Assembly (NCBI GenBank): GCA_905116865.2
Contig: CAJHNH020000803.1
Location: forward strand, 143,501 to 207,500
Direction of reading: 5' to 3'
DNA length: 64,000 nucleotides
Origin: Candidula unifasciata
Lineage: Eukaryota; Mollusca; Gastropoda; Stylommatophora; Geomitridae
This document shows, piece after piece, positions 47,673-59,780 of the stretch. Below the pieces are notes generated by a model. The model did no database searches and was not told the DNA's origin. It saw only the letters and a program-made list of their open reading frames with translations. How positions within the stretch are numbered: the first letter of the stretch is position 1; every line of letters begins with the position of its first letter. The position numbers were made by a program, and so were the translations under genes.

Positions 47673-48718
47673 AGCACAGATCAATTCTACAGAATTATAT
47701 GCATACATTTACAAAATTACATTGACCATGCAGCGTGGAGGGAGCCAATCAGAAAGGGTATGAGAATAAAGACAATTATTGCAGACAGAATGAGAGCTGA
47801 GCTTCTGCGAAGAAACACAAACACAAATGATGGTAACAGTTAATGAAATCCCACGCTTTAAGTGTGCAAGACCTTATTTGACGCTTGCACGTTTTGTTAG
47901 TCACACTCGCAATGAACTGAGTCCCATGTCACCTGGTACCATAATATAACACTATCATCTAGAATGACGGAAAGGTAACAAAAACTACAATAAACAAAAG
48001 ATAGTTTACTCTATATAGCAATCTACACAAATATAGACGATACAAATGGCTAACCATACAAAATCCAGCCAAAAATTGGAGGAGGCGGAAAACGGATTGC
48101 ACGACGCCAAGGTCGCAGATATTCAGAATGACCTGCATGAAATGCCCCATGGTACTCAATAGACCAAGGAGCAGCCTGTGTGGTCATCTCACAGAGACTC
48201 TCGGTAGGCTGCGTCCAGAGTTAAAAGTTAAAAACAGGGAACCGGTCAAATGGGGAGAACAGAAACTAATGCCGATCCTATCTTCAAAGTCCAGTATGGG
48301 CTTTTCTACTCAGGTGGGACAGGGACACCGGAAAATGCCATTGCAGAATTGTAGCGGCCACAGACTCTTAGAGTGTCGTATTTTATTGCTTTTAACTTTA
48401 TTTTATGTTTGTAAAGACTTTTATTTATAGTTTTATAAATTTTCCTAAACTCTTAAAAGTTAGAAAGCATATTTGTTCAACAGGTATTGCGAATGGATAT
48501 TGTGTAATTTGATCTTGTCCTCCCTAAAATTTGAGACACATAGAATCTCCCAATCGCCAGTTGTAGGTCAGCTTAGCCGCTCACGGGTTTGGAAACGGCC
48601 GTAAATTCACGGGGTACAGCTTAAACACGGAGAACTGGACTTCATCCAAATCTCAGGGCTGTTTCGTTTAAATTCTAATTATAACTCAATTTCATTCTGT
48701 TCTTAACCAGTGATGCTA

Positions 48719-48720
<2 letters not shown>
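47673..48720. other. Intron 2 DNA, no feature assigned
   Basis: Mixed composition with short frames; none has a recognisable motif. Confidence 0.4.

Positions 48721-48721
<1 letters not shown>

Positions 48722-48788
<67 letters not shown>
48722..48788 (+). repeat. (CT)n microsatellite
   Basis: About 33 CT units. Confidence 0.95.
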
Positions 48789-48889
48789 GTCGTTTCTTTA
48801 TTTGAGATAGCAATTACAGTAATTTCTTCTAAACCAGTTGGTTAGTAAGTTCGTTTTCTTATTAAAGGTGTGGTAATCTTTCTCTTCTT

Positions 48890-49010
48890 GTCATTCTGTG
48901 TTGCTTTCTCTGTCCTGTTCTGTTGTATGGCAGTGAATTTTGGAATGTGAGCAGACAAGTTAAAAAGAGATTGGAGGCAACTGAGATGTGCTTCTTGATA
49001 ATTACGTTGT
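48890..49010 (+). pseudogene. RTE-like RT fragment, short
   Basis: VLLYGSEFWNVSRQVKKRLE then ATEMCFL corresponds to the LLYxxESWN...EATEMWFL word of RTE elements. Confidence 0.65.
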
Positions 49011-49154
49011 TAATAAAAAATATTATTTGCAAATAAAGCTTCTATCCATTGTGTGTGTGTGTGTGTGGGGGGGGGGGGTTATGGCGTTCTTTACCACTAG
49101 GGGTCGCGTTAGCGGGGAGGGGGGGGGGGTTATGGCGTTCCTTCTTTACCTACT

Positions 49155-49315
49155 AGGGGTCGCGTTAGCGCAGTCGATATAAGACTCGCGTTCTAATCCA
49201 GCTGCAACTCGCTGCAGCCCACAGTCGGTGTTCGAAAAAGGGCGGTCAACGTGATTCACACAGCCTCAAGGAAATGGGTACCAGAGTTAACACTGGGGTA
49301 AATGGAGGAACGTCG
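49155..49315 (+). mobile_element. tRNA-derived SINE-like element
   Basis: A-box-like GCGTTAGCGCAGTCGATATA and B-box-like GTCGGTGTTCGAAAAAG, then CAGCCTCAAGGAAATGGGTACC, as in family B bodies. A related G-run/CGCGTTAGCG segment is duplicated just upstream (49066-49130). Confidence 0.6.
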
Positions 49316-49678
49316 CTGTAGCTACGGAGTTACGTGCAGACGGCGACACAGGCAGACAGTTTCTTATCAGCTGTCCGTACTGGTGGTAGAGCACTTATGG
49401 TTTATAATCATGTACAATGGCGCTGGTTCACATCTCCAGACTTTACCTTTTACAACTAGATCCCGGTGCAGCTATGTGTACTTGCAAACAGCAAAGATTT
49501 CACCACGAACTGGTCATCGCGAAAACGACTTGGAATGGCGTTCCCATCAAGCACTGTGATGCATTTATTACCTAAACTTTTTTTTTTTTTTATGGGCAGA
49601 GACGGAATAAAATACTCCTCACTGAGACTGTAGGTCATGATGACGAAGATGACGATGACAGAAACAAACGAATCTTAC

Positions 49679-49780
49679 CTTTTGGTCGACATGAAGACTC
49701 TACGCGGTTGGCTCCAGGTGAAATCAGAGACGAAGAACAGTTGATTCGCTGCTCCAACGTCCGCCCGAACAAGGCACGTC
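49679..49780 (-). CDS. nanos: Nanos-like gene, exon 2
   Basis: 102 nt. The acceptor is CTGACTTTCTCTATAG (ends 49781), the donor AAAAG|GTAAGA at 49678; phase 1 in and out. It encodes RALFGRTLEQRINCSSSLIS followed by PGANRVESSCRPK: basic, with Ser, no repeat. The first residues continue the N-terminal segment from exon 1. Perfect splice sites on both sides and phase agreement with exons 1 and 3 support it; only homology or cDNA could prove it. Confidence 0.65.
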
Positions 49781-50089
49781 CTATAGAGAAAGTCAGTTGG
49801 GTATAGCTAACGTGGCATGTTCAATAAAAATGATAAACAGGGGAGTGGTACTTACAGTATACATAACACTTGGGGGGGGGGGGGGGGGGGTTGGAATAAC
49901 AGAAAGACCGCGAAACATCGCTACATTTAAATGTATGAGTCGCATACTTTACATTTTATGAGGGAAAAGTGACATAGATACATACATATATAGGAAAAGG
50001 ATCAAAGGTAGAATGTTAAAATATTAAACAGAAAGGGAGTGCAAAACAGAGCCCGTAACTATGGAATCAATCTCCTTCCTATCGTCACA

Positions 50090-50290
50090 GGTTGTCAACT
50101 CAAGTGGACAGTTCTGGTTTTTATTAGCCTACTTTGGTGCCGTTCCACACTACAACTTTTATGCGCACTTCCATTTTACATATCTGGCTTATTTGTATGC
50201 AGACTGTTGGTTTTACGACATGCTTATTATTACGACTTTTACGACATGCTTATTAGTGGATCTACTTATTGCCTTAATGAGTCTGCAGGA
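50090..50290 (-). repeat. Repeat A, degraded
   Basis: GTTCTGGTTTTTATTAGCC, CATTTTACATATCTGGCTTA, ATGCAGACTGTTGGTTTTACG, and a duplicated TTTACGACATGCTTATTA. Confidence 0.55.
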
Positions 50291-50809
50291 CGCAGTCAGT
50301 AAAAATTAGGAAGAACAAAGAAACAACGAAACAAAGACAACACATTATAGAAGTGAGACGAGAGAAGCGGGTGACTGTTATAATGACTACGGTCAACCGT
50401 CGCGGCAACGAAGGGAACTGACGTCTTGTTCGCGTAGCTAGCGACAGCGGCGATCGGTGAAAGTCTTGGTCTTTTGATGTCGGCGTGAGAGTGAGCGCCA
50501 GGTAAGAGGAAATAACCTTGAAAATTAACATAACTTAACCCTCGACCTTATTTTAACTATTTATAAATTTAAGTACGTGTTTTTTGTCATAAGTAGCTTA
50601 TACATGTACCGATACACATTTTTTAAATATTATAATACGGGAATTTAATTACAGATCAAGAATATATTATGATCAAAACATATTTGCAAACTGTTTTTCT
50701 TTTTGGTGAATCTATTTTCGGTTCTTTCTTCTTTTTATTTTAATCATCTTTTGTTATGTTGGGGCGGAAAAGAAGGAAGGGGGGGGGGGGGGGTCCTTGC
50801 ATTTGAGGG

Positions 50810-51385
50810 GGCCGGAAAGCCTCACACTGTAATCAAGGGGGTGTAAGTTCCTTGCACTATAATCAAGGGGGTGTAAGTTCCTTGCACTATAATTAAGGGG
50901 GTGTAAGGGCCTTACAGTATAATCAAGGAGGTGAGAGTTTCTTGCAATATAATCAAGGGGGTGTGAGGGTCTTGAACTATAATCAAGGGGGCATGAAGGC
51001 CTTGCAATATAATCAAGGGGGCGTGAGGGACTTGCATTACAATCAAGGGGCGTGAGGGACTTGCATTAAAATCAAAGGGGTCTGAGGGCCTTTCACTATA
51101 ATCAGGTGGTGTGAGGGCATTGCAGTATAATCAAGGGGATGTGAGGGCCTTGCAGTATAATTAAGGGGGTGTGAGGGCCTTGCAGTATAGTTAGGGGGAA
51201 TGAGGGACTTGCAATATATTCAGGGGTGGGGGAGTCTTGCAATATACTTTCAAGGGAGACATGAGGTCCTTGCAATATACTCAATGGGCATGGGGGCCTT
51301 GCAGTATACTCAATGAGCATGGGGGCTTTGCAATATACTCAATGAGAGCGTGGCAATATATACTATGGGGGCGTGACAATATAAT
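50810..51385 (+). repeat. 30-bp G-rich minisatellite in intron 1
   Basis: The unit is TATAATCAAGGGGGTGTGAG followed by GGCCTTGCA, about 18 copies with decreasing similarity to the right. Strong G/C strand asymmetry. Confidence 0.9.
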
Positions 51386-51599
51386 TAAAAAGAAGAGGGG
51401 GGGGGGGTGCGTGACCTAAAAAAAAGGTTGGAGACCGCTAAGCCAGAGAAAGTTAAACTTTGGACAAGATGACAAAATGACAGGATGACAAAATGACAGA
51501 ATGACAAAAGACAGAATGACAAACTCAAAGAAGGAGAAATCGACAGAATGAACGGAGATAGAAGAGAACCATAACATCACTCTTTTTTAATAAACTAAT

Positions 51600-52015
51600 C
51601 CTCTTCACCAACTGTAAACTCTGACGGAAAGTTCTGGTTGTTCGTCCACTTCTGGACACTAGGTTCATGCACATGTGTTTCACAGATCTGAGGTATTATC
51701 ATTCAGACTGAATAAATGAAATCCAGCCACCCCAGGACACCCATCACGCGATAAACACCCGGTGACACAAAGTATCATCACAATGAGTATCATCCGGACA
51801 GAGGTTCCCAGAAACTCACGTTCAACCCTTAGGTTATAATCGAGGGCACCCGACTACAGCCGGGTTGGGGATCTGCAGACTGTTGGTTCCTTGCCTCTCA
51901 GACAGATTTACTGCGACTTTCAAGGAAGCTCCCATTTAGTCGACAGGCTTTTTGGGTAGCCATTGGGTCTATTTTCGTTTTTCCCACAATTAGGCCCCAA
52001 AACCCACACAGGGAT
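51600..52015 (-). repeat. Repeat A interrupted by inverted repeat C
   Basis: Repeat A left part 51600-51711 (CAACTGTAAACTCTGACGGA, TTTCACAGATCTGAGG) and right part 51877-52012 (GCAGACTGTTGGTTCCTTGC ... CCCAAAACCCACACAGGG). Between them, 51715-51880 is repeat C on the opposite strand (reverse complement has GTTTCTGGGAACCTCTGTCC and TTTGTGTCACCGGGTGTTTA). Repeat C therefore inserted after repeat A. Confidence 0.75.
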
Positions 52016-52189
52016 GCTAAACTAATGAATGCTGGTGCATTGCACGCAAAGAGTTCATTTGGTTCTTAATTTATAACGTGAAATCCCCGTGGGAAATCCA
52101 CAGCTGACCTGACAGTCCATTACTTCAAGGGGTGCAAGTGTGCTGTTGTTTGGTTTTTTTTTTTTTTTTTGAGTGTTCATCTAGTGTCT

Positions 52190-52232
52190 TCTAATCCTAA
52201 CCCTAACCCTACCCCTAACCCTAACCCTAAAC
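52190..52232 (-). repeat. Interstitial telomere-like (CCCTAA)n
   Basis: CCTAACCCTAACCCTACCCC and further units. It is followed by unrelated intron DNA, not by the foldback element of 730-1545. Confidence 0.85.
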
Positions 52233-52379
52233 TTGGCGTAGATAAATCGCGAGAAACTACAACCTGAAAATCCTAGAAGTTATTGGAATTGTCTGTTGTG
52301 AGGTAGTCGTGACGTCAGGGGTAAGTTATAAATTAAGTACCGTTCATTTTATACCTTTGAAATGCTAATTTGGAAGCGA

Positions 52380-52685
52380 CCATGGTCTAGCGGCTAGACG
52401 ATCGCCTGCAGATCGGAAGGTGGTGGGTTAGGTTCCTGACGAGGGCCAGGTTGTTGTTTTTTTTTAATGATATTAAAACACTTTAATTGACAGAATGAAA
52501 ATTTTGGGCAGTCGCCGTGGTGTAGTGGTCAGACGGTCGCCTGCGAATCCGTAGGCCATGGGTTCAATTCCGCATCGAGGTAGACTTTTGTAATAATTGT
52601 GGATCCCAGGTCTACCCAGCCTCAAATAGGTACCCAGTAAAGTCATAGGAAGTAAAGGCGACCGGCCTGATGCTGACCACATCAC
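52380..52685 (+). mobile_element. Two tRNA-derived SINE heads, the second nearly complete
   Basis: The first (52380-52460) has A box TGGTCTAGCGGCTAGACG and B box GTGGGTTAGGTTCCTG. The second (52505-52685) has TGGTGTAGTGGTCAGACGG and ATGGGTTCAATTCCGC, then ACCCAGCCTCAAATAGGTAC and GGAAGTAAAGGCGACCGG, then TGCTGACCACATCACC. The latter body is family B. Confidence 0.8.
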
Positions 52686-52794
52686 CAATTTAGTTCATAT
52701 TGGTCTAACAATAATATAAGTCTCCCCCTACATGCCCAGTAGTACGCTAGAAGACATGAAGTGTCCATTTCTTCCTTCCTTCTTGCAGAGTCAA

Positions 52795-53010
52795 CAACAA
52801 GATTATGGAAACGATTATAAATTTCAAGATTACGGAAAATACACCAGATTTCGGAAAAGATTATAAATTTCAAGATGACAGAAAATGAACCAGATTACGG
52901 ACAAGATTATAAATTTCAAGATGACAGAAAATGAACCAGATTACCGACAAGATTATAAATTTCAAGATGACAGAAAATGAACCAGATTACGGAAAAGATT
53001 ATAATAAATC
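52795..53010 (+). repeat. About 46-bp tandem repeat in intron 1
   Basis: ACAAGATTATAAATTTCAAG plus ATGACAGAAAATGAACCAG units, four copies; degenerate relatives continue to about 53430. Confidence 0.85.
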
Positions 53011-53638
53011 TCAGAACCTGGAAAAGATAAATGTATTCCGTGATATTTTATATAAAGTGAATTAATGATTATACTAGCAAGTCTGTAAAGAGGGAGAAAT
53101 TGCACTGGCGACAAATACGACATAGAAGACATGTTTCACGAAAAAGAGCAAAAATATTAAAGGTCTTAAGAAGAAAGAACATTTCGATTTGAAGTCACAA
53201 AAAGCAGTCAAAAAAAACAGTAATAGAAGTTTTGAAAACACCACAACTAGGTGAAATGTTGGAAGTTTCAGTAACAATATTGCGAAAGATAAGTAAATCT
53301 CAAAAGAACAAGATTACAGACAAGATTACGAATCTCAAGAACAAGATTACAGAAGAGATTACGGAATCTCAAGAATACGATTAAAAAGGATATAAATTCA
53401 AGAGAAAGATTACAGAAAAGATTATAAATGTCAAAATTTAGGTACACTACCCGATTGAAGAACAAGTTCAAAAGATTTGAAAAAAATTAACAGAAGAGGT
53501 CTGGATATAGTGGATAAGAAGAATATAGGCCTAAAGTCCAAAAATGCAGAAGTGAAATGTATGAAAAAAACGCAAATACAATAAACGGCTACTTTTTATC
53601 AAAGTGAAAATAAAACACTTAAACGAAATTGTACTTAC

Positions 53639-53711
53639 GGGCCATTGTAGCAGATATTCCAAACAGAAAATCGTTTGAAAAGTTTTCAAAAAGCTCTACG
53701 AAAAATTGCAT
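53639..53711 (-). CDS. nanos: Nanos-like gene, exon 1 (start codon exon)
   Basis: From the ATG at 53711-53709 (G at -3), 24 codons and one base run to the donor GGCCC|GTAAGT at 53638, phase 1. The residues are MQFFVELFENFSNDFLFGIS, then ATMA. FENFSNDFLFGIS resembles the NOT1-interacting motif near the N terminus of vertebrate Nanos proteins (aromatic-x-x-aromatic-x-[ND]-[DY]-[FY]-[LF]); this is an inference from memory of the family. A second in-frame ATG at 53645-53643 has a stronger context (ACAATGG) and could be the start instead, losing 22 residues. A TATA box lies about 90 nt upstream. Confidence 0.6.
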
Positions 53712-53758
53712 GTCATCACCAACTTGGTGATTTGTGAATGTCTCATTAACAAATCCAT
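53696..53758 (-). other. Upstream ORF overlapping the first Nanos-like ATG
   Basis: ATG at 53758-53756 (weak context) opens 20 codons that end at TAG (53698-53696), past the main ATG at 53711, in another frame. It would matter only if transcription starts upstream of 53758, as the TATA box predicts. Confidence 0.4.
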
Positions 53759-53799
53759 ATAGATAACCACAACAAGAATTTTTCAAACTTCCTTCACCG

Positions 53800-53806
53800 T
53801 TTTATA
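53800..53806 (-). promoter_or_regulatory. TATA box (TATAAAA) of the Nanos-like gene
   Basis: GGGTATAAAACGG on the - strand predicts a transcription start near 53775 and a leader of about 65 nt. It is the only good TATA motif close upstream of exon 1. Confidence 0.5.
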
Positions 53807-54137
53807 CCCAAATCTAATTATTTACTGAAGGCGGAGTTAACCTGACGTGGTATCGATTGGTCAGTTGGTGTCCGGTCTAGAAGTCATGTGACCGTTTAGG
53901 TGACCAACTGGCCATTGTGTAACGTGGACGTTGAAACTGACAGGTGTCAGGTAGGCTGTTAGAGGATAGTGCCTCTGTGAGTGGGGATGGTGTCTGTGGG
54001 AGGGGCTAGATGGACAGACATACAAAACGACAAATAAACGTGTTTTTTTTTTAAGGCTAAGATTTGGGCACGCAGGCAAATCTGATCAACATCATAGTCA
54101 AACAGAAATATATTAATTACAATTAATTAAAATGTTC

Positions 54138-54139
<2 letters not shown>
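53807..54139. other. Upstream flank of the Nanos-like gene
   Basis: Mixed sequence with an AGGTGACCAACTGG / GATTGGTCAGTTGG pair of short inverted words (53855-53915). No gene. Confidence 0.4.
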
Positions 54140-54227
<88 letters not shown>

Positions 54228-54241
54228 TTTATATATATATA
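54140..54241 (+). repeat. (AT)n microsatellite
   Basis: About 50 units with one AAATATT interruption near 54223. Confidence 0.95.
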
Positions 54242-54339
54242 CAAATTGTCAAACAATAGTGTTTTAATTGCAATAAAGCTACGAGAAATATACAATGTGC
54301 TTAATATATTTTTTAGGGGGGAGGGTGTAGACAGACTGA

Positions 54340-55301
<962 letters not shown>

Positions 55302-55414
55302 ACAGGTACAGGCAGGCATAAATAGATTAGATAGATAGGTTTCAATCTTTAATATGTATCTATAGATAGATTTTAATCTTTTATAGGTGTCTATAGATAG
55401 ATTTACCCTATTCC

Positions 55415-56000
55415 GGTGCTTCGCTACGCAGATGACATAGCCCTCCTTTCGAACAGCGTAAAGGGAATAGAAAATGTAATATTGTCTGTCCAGTGAAGAT
55501 CGAAATTTGTTCTTTAATTTAAAGAAAACGAAAAAAATGTCCGCAGATAAAAGTGGCTGTCTCCCAAAAGATAATAAATGGTAAAGAAATTGAAAATGTC
55601 ACAAACTTTGAATATCTAGGCTCTAAAATAAAAAGCAATGTAGACTGACGGAAATTAAAAGGTCGACGGCCTCAGACATGCACAGATTAAACAGCCTTAA
55701 AAGTCTATGGTCTAAGCACCAGCAAGGAGATCAAAATTATAATTTTGAGAGCATGCATCTTCCCTATAGCAACAGGCGGATATGAGCCATGGACTATCTC
55801 CCAGTCCTTAAGAAAGAGAATAGGGGCTTTTGAGCTAAAATGCTATAGAAAGATTCTCAGAATATCTTGGACGAAAAAGAGGAGAAATACTGACATCTTA
55901 AAAGATCTGAACATCAAGGAAGATTGGCTAATAAACAGCATCCTGTCTCGGAAGCTGAAATATTTTGGTCATATCAAGCGCCACAACGGATTTGCCATTA
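55415..56000 (+). pseudogene. RTE-like reverse transcriptase fragment with YADD
   Basis: [20 protein letters not shown] holds the RT active-site box (intact YADD). Then [60 protein letters not shown] and KEDWLINSILSRKLKYFGHI follow in order, with a frame change and stops near 55490-55650. A 118-codon stretch from 55745 is still open. It is the clearest RT sequence of this family in the window. Confidence 0.85.
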
Positions 56001-56429
56001 TTTTTACGCCCCTGTGGGTTCCAGTGCAAAGACATTCTACTTATATTTTTCTAAGGTTTTCTCAACGTATGTCCTATCCAACGCCAGCGTTTTGCTCTTG
56101 GCCTCTTAGTCCACTAGAATTTGTTTAGTTTTCTCCCAAAGCTCTACATTAGTGATTCTATCATACCATTTAATTTCTGCACAGGCACTAGTTAATGAAT
56201 GTTTGCAGTTTATTAGTAACTGTTTTAGTTCTCCATGTTTCCGCTGATTTGGCAATAAAAGGAAACATTATAAGCTTAGTTTAGTTTTAATTTCATTCAG
56301 TCTCCACAGATTTCCTAACATGTTCCTGCAGAAGTTGGATGTGTCGGCCGGAAGGCGCAGTTATAACTCTATGGTGTAAACGGGTACAATGCACTTACGG
56401 CTTTGGATGAATGCAGTAGGAGAAGACTA

Positions 56430-56650
56430 TCGCTGACTGGAAACAATAATGCTGCTGGAAGTGACTAGAGGAAAGCAAGGCGGACATACAATCAGACTGT
56501 TACTGGTATCGTCGGAACTGAAACTTTATGTTGGCTGCTGAAGATGGGGACGGCGAGCTTATGGAAGTGTCCCGAGTACTGTAATTGCGGTTCTCAACAA
56601 CCAAACTCAGCCCAGCCCTTCGGGCTGATATAAACCGACTGAGTAAAAAC
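56430..56650 (+). repeat. Repeat D, longest copy
   Basis: CAATCAGACTGTTACTGGTA, TCGTCGGAACTGAAAC, TTGGCTGCTGAAGATGGGG, GGAAGTGTCCCGAGTACTG, then CCCAGCCCTTCGGGCTGATA, which contains a GC-rich hairpin (AGCCC-TTC-GGGCT). Other copies are at 20140, 26230 and 28365. Confidence 0.6.
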
Positions 56651-56936
56651 TAAGTGTGGTACAGCAATGACTGATCCTGTTGAAACGTTATTCCTCTTGT
56701 ACACTTCCACCCCATTGTAATAACGTGTTTTATAATTACTATATTTAATTGTGTTCGTATTCCTGCTTTAATTAGATATACATGACACACTTTTATAATG
56801 AAAATTCAAACTAATGTGTTTAGAACTTGAGTTTTAATATGTGACTTTATTCCTTTGTATGCGAAAGCACAGAAAACACCGAATGTGAATATTATATTAT
56901 AGTTTTTTTAATGCGGCGGCGAAATACGGATACTTG

Positions 56937-56937
56937 T

Positions 56938-56969
<32 letters not shown>

Positions 56970-57175
56970 TCATTGTTTATCTTCTTTCTTTCTTTCTTTC
57001 TGTTGTTCGTCAGCAGTCTTTTCTTTCTTTTCTTCTTTCTCCTTCTTTCTTTCTTTCTTTCTTTGTATGTATGAGGACAGATATCTTATGTAGTAAATCA
57101 CTCTCATTAAACATCAGAAAACGAGTTTCTTTCTTTCTTTCTTTCTTTCTTTCTTTTCTTTTTCTTTCTTTCTTT

Positions 57176-57207
<32 letters not shown>

Positions 57208-57209
57208 TT

Positions 57210-57245
<36 letters not shown>

Positions 57246-57361
57246 TTCTTTCTTTTGTCTTTCTCTTCTTTCTTCTTCTTTCTTCTTCTTCTTCTTCTTC
57301 TTCTTCTTCTTCTTCTTCTTCTTCTTCTTCTTCTTCTTCTTCTTCTTCTTCTTCTTCTTCT
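56937..57361 (+). repeat. (TTTC)n and (TTC)n tracts
   Basis: Imperfect TTTC at 56937-56973, 57027-57064 and 57126-57275, then TTC to 57361. Arg/Lys- or Ser/Phe-rich frames here are artefacts. Confidence 0.95.
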
Positions 57362-57694
57362 CACACTCTTTCAAATCCACTCCATTTGCACTCCATTTTC
57401 TTTTCTTTTTTTCACTTAAACGATTTTTAGCAACATATTGGTGGATTTTTTCGAGGTTAAGGGCTACTTGAAATGCACTGTTTACCTACAGTTCTAAACA
57501 AATAATGGGCGTTAATCGTCAGTCTTATTTTAAAAGTCGCTTTAAATTTCAACGCAGACGCCATCGCCTCACTAAAGCAAAGGTCAATGAGACTGACTAG
57601 GTGACTGACATCCGTGTTCAATTGTTTCATCTATCAGACGACGGCGCCATATTGTGAGAACTGTGCTACGGCTATCAGTTCGCAGACGTGAAAC

Positions 57695-57840
57695 GTCTAT
57701 GTGAAAGTAAAAAGTAAAGGTCCTTGTTCAACACCATTCGGGCGCATTTGCCGTCTAGGGCTAGACTCAACAACACTTTCGATCCGTAGCTGAGCGTCTA
57801 GCCTCTACACCACGTGTGGCATCTTGATTCCACTTAAGAT
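57695..57840 (-). mobile_element. tRNA-derived SINE (family B), head
   Basis: On the - strand: ACGTGGTGTAGAGGCTAGAC (A box), then CTACGGATCGAAAGTG (B-box-like), then AGTCTAGCCCTAGACG and GGACCTTTACTTT at the far end. Confidence 0.65.
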
Positions 57841-57849
57841 CTTATGTGT

Positions 57850-58260
57850 GGGGCGCCTCCGTGGGTAGTTGTTATGGCTGCCTTAGTACTAGATGGCCGA
57901 ACCGTTGTATTTCCTGTTTCTCAGTGAATTGGCTGCATGATGTTTTTCTTACCGTCTGATAATATCATTTCTAACCTTATCTCTGATGGTTAATTTTGGG
58001 ACTTTTCTCAGGCGTCTCATTTCACAGGTATTAATTTTACTTCGGTTAGCTTTTGATAATGTCCATGTCTGACACTGGTAGCACAGTGTTGGTATGAATA
58101 TGCTGTTTATAATCTGTTTCTTGGCGCTCACACTTATGTTTGGATGTCTTAAATACTGTGTCATTTAGTACATAAGTGCACTGGCTCGTTCATATCTTAT
58201 TTCTAGTTGCCGATCTATTCCCCCGTCCTCTGAAAATATACTTCCTAGAGATTTAATTTT
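57850..58260 (-). pseudogene. LINE reverse transcriptase fragment
   Basis: On the - strand: SLGSIFSEDGGIDRQLEIRY, ERASAL, then RHPNISVSAKKQIINSIFIP, TLCYQCQTWTLSKANRSKIN and TCEMRRLRKVPKLTIRDKVR. This is an RTE-like RT C-terminal region of a subfamily different from 55415. One 71-codon frame is intact. Confidence 0.75.
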
Positions 58261-59099
58261 TTTAACTGATTCAGGAAAGATAATAGAAAATATGCTCTAA
58301 AAATTATATTAAAAACATATATGGGATACACTTGCATAAATTATGGTTTTTTTTTTTTTTTTTTTATTATGAGTGTGTACGTGGCTTTTAGGGCATGTTT
58401 AGATGTGGTTTCCATTGATACACAGCTATTCTCTTACTGCAGCCTTTGAAAAAAGTGCGGTATGGATTAATGCTATACAATGCATCATTGTGTTCAGTGT
58501 ATCGGGGCTGCACACTATGTACCCCCATCACTGGCATGGTAAGGATGGGTGAGGCACTGTGCCACTGGGTGTGTTTCTGCTATACTTGTCCATGTTTTAC
58601 CTGGTTTGATGAAATTTGTAGTTAGTTATAACATTTACCTGTTCAACCTTACAGAAGGGTGTCATTCTTCTTCTTCTTCTTCCATTTCTTCTTCTTCTTC
58701 CTCCTCCTCCTCTTCTCCTTCTTCTTCCCACTAAACCCTAACAAATAGACAACAAAAATAAAACAACACTGACTCCGTAGACCAGTGTTGTAGCAACTAC
58801 TTCAGCTCTCAACAATGAATGTTGACAATAGTTACAACGAATTAAAAACAGCTTGCAGCTATAGAAACCTTTGCTAAGATTATGTAGATCCAACACCAAT
58901 AATTCAATTCTGGCACATTAGTTCTGGATGTTTAATACGCTGTCACATACGTGACTATGATAATGATAGTTTCGTTCGTCACTTAAAAAGCCAGAATAGC
59001 ATAGCACCAACAGGAGTATAACTACAAGAATATATTAGAAACCCCTACCCAACACGCGACATTTATGATATGAAGACAGAAAACGTCCATCAATTGAGC
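58261..59099. other. Intergenic DNA, no gene
   Basis: T-run at 58348-58365 and (TTC)n at 58665-58730. Nothing coding is seen. Confidence 0.5.
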
Positions 59100-59780
59100 T
59101 TTCTGGTTTTCTTCTTATAGTCCATGCCGTAGAGCGTTGGTATTCATGTCTGTCAACAACCTTCTGTCTCTTGTATTTTCAATAAGTTCTGGCAAAGACG
59201 AGCTTCCATAGTCCATGCCGTGGCGTTAGTTGTTATGTATATTCACATCCTTCTGTCTCGTGTATTTTCAATAAGTTCTGGCACAGACGATCGATCTTTC
59301 ATAGTCCATGCAGTGTGGCTTTGGTTGTTACGCATATTCACAACCTTCTGAATCGTGTACTTTCAGTCAATTGTGACTTACATGGTGCTCTATGACATGA
59401 CTCTCTGGGTCCCCTATGCCCATCTTTCCCTCTAATTTCCTAATGTCGCGATGTGCGTCAGTTTTCTCCTTCTCATGACATGATTAAATGGGTAATCAAT
59501 TCTCCTCACGTGTCAGTTTCTTTCAATAGTTTTTTTTTTTTTAAATTTGTTATCGTCCAGGGTGTTCTCAATAATATTTTAATTTTTGTTTAAACGTTCC
59601 CATCACCTCCACACACTTTTTTTTTTCCTCTTCTTTTCAATGATTCGTTTCGGTAAAACGAGATGAGATTTATAAAGCTGAGAATTCTCTGTCTCACCTC
59701 AACTGGCAAAGAAAGATTACAAAGAATACTCTTCACTTTACTAAAAGCTGCCTTTGCTTGAGCTGTTCAACATTTCTTTT
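59100..59780 (-). pseudogene. RTE-like RT fragment with 85-bp triplication
   Basis: On the - strand: AQAKAAFSKVKSILCNLSLP, VEVRQRIL, ENTLDDNK, then MRREKTDAHRDI. The distal part 59115-59375 is three tandem copies of an approximately 85-bp unit (CAACCTTCTGTCTCTTGTAT, TTTCAATAAGTTCTGGC). Confidence 0.65.

Noticed and set aside
52190..52232. Second foldback element suspected from CCCTAA repeats
   Set aside because: No inverted partner or TIR found nearby; only a short telomere-like tract.
57071..57430. Poly-Ser, poly-Phe and poly-Lys/Arg frames
   Set aside because: (TTTC)n and (TTC)n microsatellite artefacts.
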